A DNA stretch of 64,000 nucleotides from Maratus speciosus (GCA_963932465.1 OZ010791.1:320722283-320786282), one strand, 5' to 3'. Shown: positions 36,421 to 47,880, counted from the first letter of the stretch. The notes: generated by a model from the letters alone, not told the origin. Translations and numbers: made by a program.

Positions 36421-38084
36421 AGGTACCGTGCGATGGTAAACGTCAATACCATCCAAAAATTTCAGGGCAATCCGAGTATATTTTCGAGAGTTAGAGTGCG
36501 CACAGACTGCTAGACGAACAGACGGAGAGACAAACCGAAGTCATAAGCACTTTTCAACTTGTGTCCTACATTATGTATCCTGTATTATATGAACTTTAAA
36601 AATATATATACTAAAGCAGTTTAATCTATAACTTCCTATCAGGCATGAAAAATACTTTATTTCAATGCTTAAATATCATATTTTACTTTTTAGTGTTAAT
36701 AATTACCCGAATCATACACGTAGAAAATTAATTTATAATAGAAGAAAATTTAATAACCGATTCAGAATGTCTATAATTAAATGTTTGATTAAAATCACAA
36801 ACAGAAAAAATGCTTACATACAATTAAAAAAGATAAATATACCAATTTGAAAAACACTAAAAATAATAATTAGTATTTATAATTGTACTGTTAAACAACA
36901 GCAAACTACAATAGATAAATTAAATGCATTATTAGATTTAACAATATCTCAAAAATATTTCCATATGGTATAAGGAATTCCTATTATTTTATAATTTTGG
37001 CAAATGTTAAATCTGAAAACATTGGTTTGAAGATTTAGGATTTTAAAAGATAATTTAAAATATTATTAGCACTAAAAGAAAATTCTTTCAAATGTTTCAA
37101 TACTGTAATATGTTAAAAATACATTTTCCCAGTATAATGTTAATTTCTAATCTGAAACAGTTTCGTAATCTCATGATAATCGAACATCATATTTAACCCC
37201 AAAATAATAATAACTATAAATGTTAGTAATCAAAAAATAGTAAGAAGCCGATAAAATAATTCCAAATCATTGTCGTTCCATACATTTTCAATCTCAAGTA
37301 AGAGTAAATTAATGTTTATATTAATTCCAGTATGAATGTAGGCATGAATGTCTCTGCGCAGTTTTGTTTTTTTTTTTCTTTCAAGCGATGGCAGATTAAA
37401 ATATTTTTCTTCACAGTTATCAAATTGGAAAATATCGCTTCTGACAGTTAAAGATCAGTCTCTTACAAATATAACTATTTAACTCATAATATACAACCAG
37501 GAATAAAATATTTAAATTAAATAAAACTTACATGCACGTTCCATTAATATACGTGTATCCTAAAATGGTCATTTCCTTATCTTAAAGTGTTGTAGAAGTG
37601 TTGTTCTAAAACAAGTGAACTATTTCCCGCGTATTCTCATATTTATTTTTCAGTGGGCAGACGATTTTCGAGCAGATGGTTTGTTACAGATTGTTTGTTT
37701 TTGTATACAAGAAATATTGAATTTGAACGCGCAGAAATTTTCTGAAAGTATCATTCATTAAACTTTTGTATTTGAAGAAATGTCCAATGTATTTAATCTT
37801 TTCTTTTTATCCGTACCAAATAATTCAAGTTAAAATGTATTGTAAAGTTCCTTTTTTCTAAATAATTATAATAATAATATTCATAATTAGAGTTTATTAG
37901 ATAAAACATTGTTTAAATTTTTAAAAGGTGTAAAAATAAATTTAATGTTTTAACGACAATCCCCCCCCCCCTTTTTTTTCTATTTTTTTAAAGTAAAGTT
38001 TGTTTTGCACAAATTTTGTATAGTTCCTTTATTTTCGGAAAATGCTAATTTTATTTTAAAAGTCTGAAAGAAGTAGAATTTATG
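36421..38084. other. AT-rich stretch, probable repeat tail at the start
   Basis: The first 120 bp include a gcaatccgagtatattttcg, gagagttagagtgcgcacag and gacggagagaca sequence, resembling a common arthropod repeat tail. The rest has no supported gene. A C run lies near 37,963. Confidence 0.5.
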
Positions 38085-38260
38085 ACTTGAATACAAATTA
38101 TAAAAATATTCTAAAGCAAGAAATGCATAGATGACTAAACTCTGAAGACTCTTTCTACATGCTCATTAAAAGGTGCAGATTTAACTGTAATAGAAAATTT
38201 TTAGTTTGAAACCACAGAAGTGTTTCGAATAATTCTGGTCGGTAAAAAAAGAAAGAAAGA
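38085..38260. repeat. Dispersed repeat, copy 1
   Basis: About 150 bp align with 55,165-55,310 in the same orientation. Shared text includes aagaaatgcata-atgactaaa, gaagatg/ctctt and cattaaaaggtgcagattta. No ends were found. Confidence 0.6.
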
Positions 38261-38589
38261 GTGAAATTTCCTCCCAGCAAACTAAATATGTAAAGTGTAT
38301 AAATTTAATATTCGTAATTGTAAATATATTATCCAAATGCTAGATAAAATTGAAATCATGAAAAAGTATACATTCACTGTCTTAGATATCAAATTGATAA
38401 AATATAGCCTAAAAATTTAGTTTATTAATGCTTGTATCGTGCACTTTATTTATTATGCCCCCCCCCCTCCCCTTTAGTGACGGAATTTACCATTTGCTAT
38501 CCACTAATATATTTTCATTCCTTATGCCGCTGTAACTCGTGGCTGTTTAAAATATTTCTCTTCATTTTCAAAGATTTTTGAAGTTCATA

Positions 38590-38905
38590 TTTTTTTGTCA
38601 CACTGTGACTTACAATATGATGGGTTTTTTTTTGTCACATATGTGACGTGGCGTATGTTACATAGCAGTGACATAACAGAGACGTCACAATTTTTTTTAA
38701 TTGCCAGAAAAATATAATTTTACAAAAAGTAACATGTTTTGAAGAATTTTCGTAAGTTTTTAAAGTTTTCTAAGAAGTTCACATTTCAGTCACAATGTGA
38801 CATCACTGAGTGGTGGCATTTCGGTCACAGATGTGACGTGACCACAGTGACTTGCAGTGACGTCACAGCGACGTCACCGTGACCATGCATGCTATGAGGG
38901 GTGTC
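38590..38905. repeat. TGACGTCA-rich repeat module, copy 2 (inverted)
   Basis: The same motif vocabulary as at 33,115 (gtgacgtcac, cagtgacttg, tcacaatgtgac, gtcacagatgtgacgtg) occurs here at high density. The right edge gcgacgtcaccgtgaccatg mirrors the left edge of copy 1, so the two modules face each other across 5.2 kb. A 90-bp AT-rich gap splits this copy. Confidence 0.65.
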
Positions 38906-39189
38906 TTATGTACCTTGTTCCACCCGAACGCTTCATATATACATACTAAAAAAATCAAGAAGCAAATTATCTCAGTGCCAGAAAAACACAAAATCATACT
39001 TCAAAGTATGTGACCTTTTGTTATAAAAAACATAAATATATAAATTGCAAAGAATAATCAAATTTAAATAACTCGAGCAGTAATCGTTTTCACTTACATA
39101 CGAATATGAACGTTATGGGTGCGTGGTATGGATTTTCACAGTTTATTAAATAATAAAAGGCAGCTTTACTATATACTAATATTATAGAG

Positions 39190-41480
39190 AAGTAACGTTC
39201 GTTTGTCTGTTTGTTTGTAAGGGGTAATCTCTGGAAATACCGAACCGATTTCAAAAGTAATGGTATCAAAATGATGGTGTTACAAAAGCCCTTTTACAAC
39301 ATAGGGTATATATTAGGTCGATGCCACTAACACAAACGGGTTGCAGAAGCAAAACACGTTCTAAAAATACGATTTTTGTGTTACTGAATGCCTTAAATGA
39401 CATGTAATTTGGCATGGTAGTTACTTATAAGATGTAAATGATCTCTAAGAACATTTCCTAAAAGAATCGAAATTTAAAAGTGGTGAAAATTCGCGAAAAG
39501 AATTCCAAAAAGTTTTAAATTGCGATTTCTACGCATTCTCAGGAAGTACTGAACCACTTAAAAAAAATAATGGTGTCAAAATCATGGTGACAGCCCTTGC
39601 TACAACATAGGCTATATTTTATATCGGTACACTACCCCAAAGGGGTGCAGGAGCAAATAATGTTCTAAAAATGCGATTTCTGTGTTACTAAATTGCCTAG
39701 AAATATGATAATTGGCATGGTAGTTACTTATTAGATATAAACGATCTCTAAGAACATTTCTTTAAAAAATCGAAAATTAAAATGGGTGAAAATGCGCGAA
39801 AAGCGTTCTAAAAAACGTTCTAAATGGCAATTTCTACGAAATCTCAGAAAACATCAAACCGATTTCAAAAGTAATTTTTGGAAAATGATGGTGACAGCAC
39901 TTGCTCTAACCGAGGCTCAATTTTATGTCGGTGTCACTACCACCTGGGGATTGCAGGATCAAAAAACATTCTAAATTGCGATTATTTTATACTACAGGGG
40001 ATAGAAACTTGAAAAGCGTTCTTAAGGGGACGAGGGACCTTAAAAATCAATTTTTTATTTTTTGTAAATTTCACTTTAAATATTATTCAAAGGTACATTA
40101 TATGCATTATGGCATGTATTTATCACAAAAGAAATTTTATTTTTGAAAAAAAAAAAAAAAAAAAAAAAAGTGGAATTTTACGTGTCGTCTTAGAAATCTT
40201 CGAAATGCCCCCTGCGCGTTCCATATCAATGAAAATCCCCGATATTTTTTATAAAAGTTTGGTTTATATATATAAATAAAACTGTGCATCGAATTTTATT
40301 TATTTGAATATAAAGGTAAAAGTAAAAATGAAAAATGTTGAAATTTTTTCAAAAATATTTAGAAATTTAAAAATATTTCAATTTTTGTTTTTTGTAAATT
40401 TCACATTAAATATTACTCAAGGGTACATTATATGCATTATGGCATGCTTTTATCACAAAAAAAAATATTTAAAAAAAATTATTTTTGAGAAAAAAAATGG
40501 AAATTTACGCGTTGTCTTAGAAATTTTCGAAATTCCCCCTGCGCGTTCCATATCAATGAAAATCCCCAATATTTTTTATAAAAGTATGGTTTATATAGAT
40601 AAATAAAACTGTGCATCGAATTTTATATATTTGAATATAAAAATATTAAAAAAATTCAAAAATTTTTGAAATTGTTTCAAAAAAATTTCAAAATTTTTCA
40701 TTTTTTCTATTCATTTTACACAAAACTCCATTTTTTTCTGAAAAATAAATTTTTTAATATTTTTTTTTTGTTATAAATGCACGCCATAATGCATATAATG
40801 TACCCTTGAATAATATTTAAAGTGAAATTTACAAAAAATAAAAAAAATATTTTTAAGGTTTTTAAGGTCCCTCGTCCCCTTAAAACGTCCTAAATTGCTA
40901 TTTCTACGCAATCTCAGGAAGTACCAAACCGATTCTAAAGATAATAGTTGCAAATAGTTGGTAAAAGAACCTGCTGAAACATAAGCTATATATTATGTCG
41001 GTGCCACTACCACCAGACGTTGCAGGAGCAAAAAAGTTCTTAATTGCGATTTCAGTGATTCTGAAGAAGCTAGAAACTTGAAATATGGTATGGTAGTTAC
41101 TTATAAAATATAAATATCCTCCAGGAAAATCGAAAATAAATACGAAATATAAAAGAGGTGAAGCGAAGGGAAGGAGCAAAAAGTGTTCTTAAAAGATCTA
41201 AATACGATTTCTATGCAATCTCAGGAAATAATAAACCTATTACAAAAGTAATGGTTGCGAATCAATGGTGACAGTCTCTGATACTACACAGGCTATATTT
41301 TATACTTGTGCCACTACCACATCGGTTGGTAGAACAACAAACCTTCAAAAAAAGCCTTTAAAAACTTTCTAAATTGCGGTTTCAATGGAATATTAGGAAA
41401 TACAAACCGATTTCAAACTTAATTTTGGCAAATTAATAGTGACAGTCCCTGTTTCATCATAAGAATTTTATATTGTTGCC
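39190..41480. repeat. Tandem array, unit about 305 bp, split by a long-TIR element
   Basis: The unit landmark (caggaa-tac-aaccgatttcaaaagtaat) recurs near 39,230, 39,540, 39,847, 40,917, 41,223 and 41,395. The other unit blocks are gtcggtgccactaccac, ttgcaggagcaaaaa-gttct, cgatttctgtgttactga, ggcatggtagttacttataa and gcgcgaaaagcgttctaaa. Removing the 854-bp insertion and one TTAA restores the spacing of about 305 bp between units 3 and 4. The last unit is shortened. Confidence 0.8.
40026..40879. mobile_element. Long-TIR MITE flanked by TTAA, family copy 2
   Basis: The ends GGGGACGAGGGACCTTAAAA and the reverse complement are inverted, with TTAA at 40,022-40,025 and 40,880-40,883. The body has two direct arm copies (40,026-40,320 and 40,385-40,640) and a shorter inverted arm (about 40,700-40,879), the same design as 9856-10,785. 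The neighbouring tandem unit at about 39,800-39,815 shows the uninterrupted sequence, supporting TTAA duplication on insertion. Confidence 0.8.
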
Positions 41481-41890
41481 ACTACCACCAGAGAAGTGGT
41501 AAAGAGTTAGACAAGAAGCGTGGAATTTGACGTGATGTATAATTTTAAGATGTAAATGCGAACTAAGAAGATGGTTTCTAACAAATTCAAAACTTCAAAT
41601 CAATACTTTAATGAGCCTAAGAAATGAGCATAAAAGCTTCAAAATGCTTTCTAAATTATCATTTATTTAGAATTATTTTTAGTTCTTCTTATTATTTTAA
41701 GTCCCTTTTCTGCCTAATGCAGTGTAATAATGAAGTTTAATTAAACTGTGGCTTAGTTAGTAATTTTTTAATTATACCTAAAAATATTATTTCTTCTAAT
41801 AAAAATTAGACATGCAAATATCACTTGGCATATTTCAACTATTACTCAAGCAAAGCGGCAAAGTTTGCTAGCAATTTATATTTGGTGTTG
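41481..41890. other. AT-rich stretch without recognisable gene
   Basis: This is the degraded end of the 305-bp family followed by AT-rich sequence. I see no gene here. Confidence 0.5.
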
Positions 41891-41897
41891 AAAAATT

Positions 41898-42000
41898 GCT
41901 TAACCCCTTGCCCGTGCGCCCGAACTCAGTTCGCGCAACGCAAATGCGCCAATTTTGGAATGCCCGGCCTGAGTTCGGGCAAGATAAAAAATCGGTGTTT
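41898..42000. repeat. Hairpin-forming GC-rich segment after TTAA
   Basis: TTAACCCCTTGCCCGTGCGC is followed by an inverted pair cccgaactcag / ctgagttcggg separated by about 40 bp. It could be one end of a TTAA-type element, but no partner end was identified. It lies just outside the Penelope-like element. Confidence 0.5.
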
Positions 42001-42149
42001 AAATTCCGTGAAGCCCAAACTCAGTTCGTCCAATGCATAATATGTAATAAAAGGCTAAAATGTTACACAACGATTTTTACGCAAAGATAACGTACAGAAC
42101 GATAAAAATACTCATACGATCGTTTCCAGGATCCCCTTCCTCAGTGAAA

Positions 42150-43280
42150 AAAAAACTAGCAGTTGTAGTACTAAATAGAACTGACTATGTTCAAAATGTT
42201 ATGAAATTAATAAGTGAAGGGCCTTACATTAATATTAAAAACGATCCATCCACCTCTGAACTTAATAACATAAAATCTGCTGTGAATTCCTCCCCCCCCC
42301 CCTTATTACTGATTCTAGCAAGTACTCTCTCATACCTTCTGTGGCAGATTGTGCCCGTTTATATGCTTTACCTAAGGTTCATAAACCTGATATTCCGTTT
42401 CGCCCCATTGTTTCCAATATTGGTACTGCCTCCTATAAACTTGCAAAAAATTTAGTTTTCAAGTTTTCCCCCCTCATGGTTAACAATATTTATACGTCAA
42501 AAAACTCAGTTCAATTTGCTAATAGGATTCGTAATTTCAATCCAACAGACTGCACTAGGGTTTCGTTCGATGTCAATTCTCTTTTTACAAATGTCCCTGT
42601 ACAGGATGCTTTAGATTGTGTGAGAAAAAGATTATATGAGTTTCATTATTTTCATTATGAAATTGAGAACCTTATTTCTTTAACCAGCGTTTGTTTATCA
42701 CAAAATACTTTTGCGTTTCAAGGGAAGTTTTATAAAATGTCGGAAGGTTTAGCTATAGGTAAACCTTTAAGCCCTGTTTTGAGCGATATTTACATGCATT
42801 ATTTTAAGGTTAAATTATTTGAATTAATACGATTTCCATTTTATACACGTTACATAGATGATTCCTTTACTTTGCTTGATTTGTCTAAACATAATATTAA
42901 AGCTGTTCTTGATTTATTTAATTCAATTGATCCTTGTATACAGTTTACTTTTGAAATTGAAACTCAACAACGTCTAGCTTTTCTGAATGTCCTGGTAATT
43001 CGTAACGATTGTGAGTTTTTGACAACAGTTTACATTAAAACTTTTGCTGTAAGTTTACCTACTCATTATAAGTCCAATCATCCCCACATCAAAAACTTGC
43101 AGCTTTCAATACTCTTATTTTCCGTGCACATAAAATTTTTTCAAATTCTGATTTATTTAATAGTGAAATTAACCATATAAAAGCAGTTGCCATCGATCGT
43201 GGATTTAGTTTGGATATCATTAATCGCATTTTATCTAAGCCTCAGATAATCACCGATTCTGTTCCAGCAAATAAATAATT
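42150..43280 (+). pseudogene. Penelope-like reverse transcriptase, broken
   Basis: The first frame (to about 42,290) carries an AVVVLNRTDYVQNVMKLI segment. A run of Cs at about 42,292-42,302 then shifts the frame. The main frame (42,341-43,180) has LYALPKVHKPDIPFRPIVSN, the catalytic Asp in SFDVNSLFTNVP, GKPLSPVLSDIYM, the YIDD box in RYIDDSF and FLNVLV. A further frameshift near 43,110-43,160 leads into AIDRGFSLDIINRILSKP in another frame (to about 43,275). The RT motifs are intact apart from these shifts. The region upstream of the first block is absent. Confidence 0.9.
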
Positions 43281-43461
43281 TAACCTTTTGAACGTCGTAA
43301 CCGGGTTTTTCCGTCACGTAATCTTTGAAATCAAGGGCTTATTTAATACAAAATTGATATTAATGTTAATTTTTTGCAGTGCATAAGATAATTAAATATG
43401 TAAAGTAATCATAAACAAATCCCCATACAAATAGTTTTCATAAGTATTATTAAAGGGTTAA
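43280..43461. mobile_element. TTAA-flanked MITE inserted in the Penelope-like element
   Basis: TTAA occurs at 43,280-43,283 and 43,458-43,461. The inner ends are CCTTTTGAACGTCG and the reverse complement of CCCTTTAATAATAC, a short piggyBac-like terminal match. The 182 bp lie exactly between RT and endonuclease coding text and add nothing to either. Removal leaves one TTAA and a one-base phase problem. Confidence 0.7.
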
Positions 43462-43463
43462 AA

Positions 43464-44006
43464 ATGTTGTTGTCTTATTTTCCTAAAATCAGTACATATA
43501 TTTCTCGTATTCTCAATAGGTTTAGTTTTAAAGTTGTTTTCTCTCCAACCAATAAAATTTCTTTCTCGAATCTTAAAGATCCTATTGACGACCATAATAC
43601 CTGGGACATTTACAGGATTTTTTGTGAGTGCGGCCTCTCTTACATTGGGCAGACGAAACGTGCACTTAGAATTAGGCTGAAAGAATATCAGAATTATGTT
43701 AGAAAGCAGGAGATTGAGAAATCTACAATAGCGAAACATTGTTGGAATTTCAATCACAAGTTCAATTATCCAGAGGCAAAAATTATTCAAAAATGCAATT
43801 CAATTTTTGATCTAGACTTTTACGAAGCTCACTACATTCATAAACATACTTCCACCTTAGTAAATGGTATGACCAGCACCCACCTTTCTTTCACCAGTGT
43901 AGAGAGATCCTGCGCAGTGACTCTTTTCCAGCTGGATTCTGTTCAATTACGTCATTTCTTTGGGATATATGAACTCTTGCTTCTACCTTTTTCAATCAAT
44001 CCATAA
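43464..44006 (+). pseudogene. Penelope-like GIY-YIG endonuclease domain
   Basis: The frame contains WDIYRIFCECGLSYIGQTKR, where DIY stands for the usual GIY and YIG is kept. It continues with ALRIRLKEY (catalytic Arg), TIAKHCWNFNHKFN (CxC...H...H-type metal site) and LDFYEAHYI (catalytic Glu). This domain nicks target DNA for Penelope-like retroposition. The domain frame is open, but it is cut off from RT by the MITE and by frameshifts. The first residue of the GIY motif is replaced. Confidence 0.85.
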
Positions 44007-44076
44007 GTCAGTTCTTGGGGCTATAGCCAAGGGGTTCTTCGAACCCACTTTAACTCTTCTTCTATTTTTTTTTTCA

Positions 44077-44132
44077 CTGAGGAAAGGGATCTTGGAATTC
44101 CCGAAACGATCGTATGAGCATTTTTATCGGTC
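44077..44132 (+). ncRNA. Hammerhead-ribozyme-like motif in Penelope terminal repeat
   Basis: CTGAGGA (44,077-44,083) fits the core CUGANGA. It is followed by an imperfect hairpin with GGGA/TCCC and then GAAAC (44,103-44,107). Next come CGAT and ATCG, which can pair as stem III, and a GTC ending at 44,132. Hammerhead motifs in Penelope terminal repeats are established. Against it: an extra A before stem II, one extra base before TC, and a weak stem I. The inverted copy near 42,100 has lost about 7 nt of stem II. Confidence 0.4.
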
Positions 44133-44165
44133 TGTACGTTATTTGCGCGTAAAAATCGTTGTTTA

Positions 44166-44606
44166 AGATTTTTGCTTTTTATTACAATTCGCACAAAGTT
44201 TTTTCTATGCGCATAATATGTAATTTATCATTTTCCCAATATGTGGTGATACTAAACTTCGGCCGTTTCGCGCCGTTTGTCGGATTTTTGTCATTTTGCA
44301 GGACTTCCTAAATTTCATTCAAACCACTTTATGTTTGACAGGCAAGTATATAATTTTTTCCAAGTTAAAAGTTGATGTAAATAATAATACTGTATTAGTT
44401 TATTGTATTTATCTTGAAAATTACGTCATTTGAATTATTTTGTTATAATTTGAGCAAAAATTACTGTGATCCATTAACATTTCCCATACATGTGAAAATA
44501 TTAAATATAGTAGTTATTTCGTTTAAAATTTTGTTCAGTGGTTGTAAGCCGTTTAAACAGAATTGCTAAATATTTCATAGTTCTCCGATGGATTTTTTTT
44601 TTTTTT
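44166..44606. other. AT-rich stretch without recognisable gene
   Basis: Nothing beyond AT-rich sequence is supported in this stretch. Confidence 0.5.
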
Positions 44607-45206
44607 AACCATTTGGGAAAATGGTTATTGTTCTCTGTCAGGGTAGGAAATCAAAAACATATCTGAGGCGTTTTATTGGTTGAATCCGCGTTTTATTCGT
44701 TTTCTGATTGGTCCATACAGTAATCTGTATTTCCCTTTACTTTCAACAGAGATGGATACTTCTGCTGCCATTGTGACAAAAAAGTAATAAAAACTACAAA
44801 AAAAATTAATAACTCAGAAACAAATTGAGATACAGCTTTCAAAAAAATTGCATTTAAAAGTACATTTTTTTTCTCTATACGACGGTGTAAAAAGTAATAT
44901 TGTGGGATGTTTAGAAGTTTAAGAATGAAATTTCATTTAAAATTGGTCGTCAGATTTCTAGGATGGAAAAGCCTTTTCCCGAACAGCCAATGAAATGCTT
45001 GGATAATACGTAAGTTTCAGGTGGATAATACGCAAGTTTCAGGTAATCTGACGAGTCGGAAGCGATTTTTGTCCCTTGCAATTTTTACGTTGTAATAACA
45101 CTATTAATGTTTAATTCATGGCGTTCGTAATGTATGATGAACTTCGTGCGATATTTTATGTCTCTAATTTTAGTCTTTGAAAAAATCATTTTCCAAATGG
45201 TCGTTG
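44607..45206. mobile_element. Possible MITE with short inverted ends
   Basis: The left end aaccatttgggaaaatggtt and the right end aatcattttccaaatggtcg are inverted with few mismatches. The body shares about 190 bp (44,745-44,935) with 52,910-53,105. The left end is itself a hairpin. A target duplication is not clear because of the neighbouring T run. Confidence 0.5.
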
Positions 45207-45221
45207 TAATTTGTTAAAATG

Positions 45222-45255
<34 letters not shown>

Positions 45256-45607
45256 ATTGTTGAAAATGAAATATGTTTTTCAGATATATTTGTCACTGAT
45301 TTAGAGAAAAATTTTCAATAAATTATATACCTAGAACTTTCAATTAAACCTTGATAAAATATGGTTGGTAAATTATGTTTTTTGAAATAAAAACGTAAGG
45401 ATTTTCTGATTGTTAATTTTTAAGGAAACATCATGCATCAATAAACATAATAACATACTAATACTACCTTCTATAGAAAGAAAAAATTAAATGACATCTT
45501 ATTTCATGGGGAGGAAAAAGTATTATAATGTTAAATGGCTTGTGACAGCTTTGACAAAAGTTAAAACATTTATAAATAATTGGATAAATTTATCTTTACA
45601 TATTCTG

Positions 45608-45638
<31 letters not shown>

Positions 45639-46630
45639 CTTTTTTTTTTTTTTTACTCTGGCAGGCATTCTTGGTGGTTTTCTTATATCTTCATCCTCAC
45701 TTTGAAAATAAATAACTTTAAAAGATTGAGAGCTTTAAAAAAAAAACACCTATCGAAAACAAGTAACACATGTGACAAATTTTAAAAATATTATTTTATT
45801 TTCTATAACTATATTATGGGACTGGATTTTATTGGGCTGACAATTAAAACATAATGTAAAAAAGGCCATTAACACCAAACACACGCAGTAAAAATCTCAA
45901 AAAATGTTCTTAAAGCGATTGTTTTTTATTCTTGAAAATTATACCTGCTAATGCATGAAAGACTGAATTTCCACACAGAAATTCATAGTCAATGATTAAT
46001 CTATAATGGTCTTAATTGTATCATGAAAGACAGAACATTCAAGAATATCAAATTATCACATTGATTTTGATCCATTAGATAAAACTGTACTTTTCCCCTG
46101 CGCGATAGATCCTTCTACGGATGGGAAACTTCAAGAGGCGTTATTTCAGTTTAGTTTGAAAATTAACAATGGAATATAGAGAAGTGAGAAACATCTGTAT
46201 CTGAAATATACATCAAAAAGACAACCAACTAGCTTCATTGTGCAGATGTTATCTACAACAGAACTTATAATTTTCAAATGAGTCAAGACAAAGATTTTCT
46301 TCATTTTTTGTATATAAAAGAAAGTCTTATTGTTAGAATTATCCAATATAGCTTCTTTTCTTTGCTTCTTCTTTATAGTTTCTTCTTTAAGAAAAAATTT
46401 AGTTGTTGTTTTTCATTTGTTAATAATTGTGCTTTTCGTCAGAAGAATTACCTATTTACTATGCAGACCACAGAGATTTATATCAGCTCATCTAATTTCT
46501 TCTCCTGACATTCTTAAATTGATGCAATGCACTTTTGCATTACATCCTACTACTAAAAAATACTAGTTTAAGAAATTTTATTATACCGTAGCAAGGTCTT
46601 CAGCAGAATTCTATAATTTTGAATAAAAAA
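45207..46630. other. AT-rich stretch with long T runs
   Basis: T runs at about 45,222-45,252 and 45,610-45,654 dominate. The open frames here are driven by these runs. No gene was recognised. Confidence 0.55.
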
Positions 46631-46632
46631 TA

Positions 46633-46797
46633 AAAAATTTCAGTGCAAACAAACTTTTCTTTGATTAATAATTAAAATTTATAGGAAAATACAAACAAAT
46701 ATATCATCATTAATTAAAAAATTTCAGTGCAAAATTTTCTTTGATTAATAATTAAAATTTATAGGAAAATACAAACAAATATATCATCATTAATTAA
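46633..46797. repeat. Tandem duplication, unit about 82 bp, two copies
   Basis: The block from aaatttcagtgcaaa to atatatcatcattaattaaa occurs twice with nearly perfect identity. The first copy has about four extra bases (caaac) near its start. High identity suggests a recent duplication. Confidence 0.9.
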
Positions 46798-46849
46798 AGG
46801 TGCTTACAAATTAATATAAAATACATTTACAATACATTAAAGTCCTTAA

Positions 46850-47110
46850 TCTTTTGCACTCCACTGACGGTAACACGATAAGTTCAGGGCTGCCACAGGC
46901 AGCTATTTTTAATTCTACCTCACACCACTTTCTCAAAACCAAAAATTATTGACATATTGTTCGAGAACATTTGCAAGAGAGATATACTACGAAATCAGTT
47001 TTTTTTAAATAGTGGTGCGAATAGAATAGAAAGATAGTCGCCCGTTGGCAGCCCTATAATTTTAACCACAAATCCGCTGTCATATAGAGGTGTCAGTGGA
47101 GTGCAAAAGG
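46850..47110. mobile_element. TTAA-flanked MITE
   Basis: The left end TCTTTTGCACTCCACTGAC and the right end CCTTTTGCACTCCACTGAC (reverse strand) form a 19-bp inverted repeat with one mismatch. TTAA lies on both sides (46,846-46,849 and 47,111-47,114). An inner mirrored block is cagggctgcca / tggcagccct. The CCTTTTG start fits a piggyBac-type end. Confidence 0.85.
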
Positions 47111-47159
47111 TTAAAATCAAAATGTTTTCAACCAATCTTACTCGGTCTTCACCAGTGAG

Positions 47160-47880
47160 AAGTAAAGATTGTTGTATCTTTGCGCCTTCTAGATTTGCCC
47201 ACAACAGACCGTTCGGCTTCAAGGGTGGTATGGATTATAAGGTGTCATGCAAAAGGTATTCAAAATTTCAAACAAACACAGGTTTTATCTATTTTGTAAT
47301 AATTCCTTACAGATTGCGTGGATATCGTATGATAATGTAATATTGCTGACTAGTTCTTACATAGTTCTATACTTATGTACAGAAAATCTTTATTATCTTT
47401 CTTGAAAATTGATCTAACCCATGCCGTCATTAGATCAGGGTCATACATCATGACTTTCAAGAAATATAATAATATTTTTCTATGCATAGCTATAACAATG
47501 ATGAAATTTCGAGACAGAATAAAAGAATATGAAACAGATCTCAGATTAAATAGACCCCGTCCTGTGTTGACAAGTTTAGCACAAACTCAACCTATAAAAG
47601 TAGATTTCAATGATCCAAAATTATCTTCCGTACAAGCAATTACCAAGACGTTATCATAAGAGAATCTCGGAAAATAATGTCGAATAAAGAAATGGTCTGC
47701 AATGATATATTATCATCCGATATCCACGCAATCTGGAAGAAATTATTACATAATAGATAAAACATGTGTTTGTTCCAAATTTCGAATACCATTTCCATGC
47801 CACCTTATAATCCATACCACCCTTGAAGTAGGATGATCTGTCGCGGGTGAATCTAGAAGGCGCAATGTGACATCAACCTT
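47160..47880. repeat. Inverted repeat, arms about 170 bp
   Basis: The left arm has ttcaagggtggtatggatta and ttccttacagattgcgtgga (about 47,217-47,335). The right arm carries the inverse around 47,708-47,830 with about 10% divergence. The match extends outward to gcgccttctaga. The spacer holds a 94-codon frame (47,375-47,659) with no recognisable domain. It is probably a foldback element with unclear ends. Confidence 0.7.

Larger units (their letters stand above)
42062..44165 (+). mobile_element. Penelope-like retroelement, 5'-truncated, with inverted terminal repeats
   Basis: RT and GIY-YIG endonuclease regions follow each other on the plus strand, the arrangement that defines Penelope-like elements. 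The outer 95 bp at 42,062-42,157 are inverted relative to 44,071-44,165; shared text includes acgatcgtatgag and ctgtacgttat. Inverted or mixed terminal repeats are known for this class. A piggyBac-type MITE sits between the two domains. The reading frame has at least three breaks and the N-terminus is missing. Confidence 0.9.

Noticed and set aside
45491..45715. Open frame with a long Phe run resembling a membrane segment
   Set aside because: The Phe run comes from a T homopolymer and no gene context exists.
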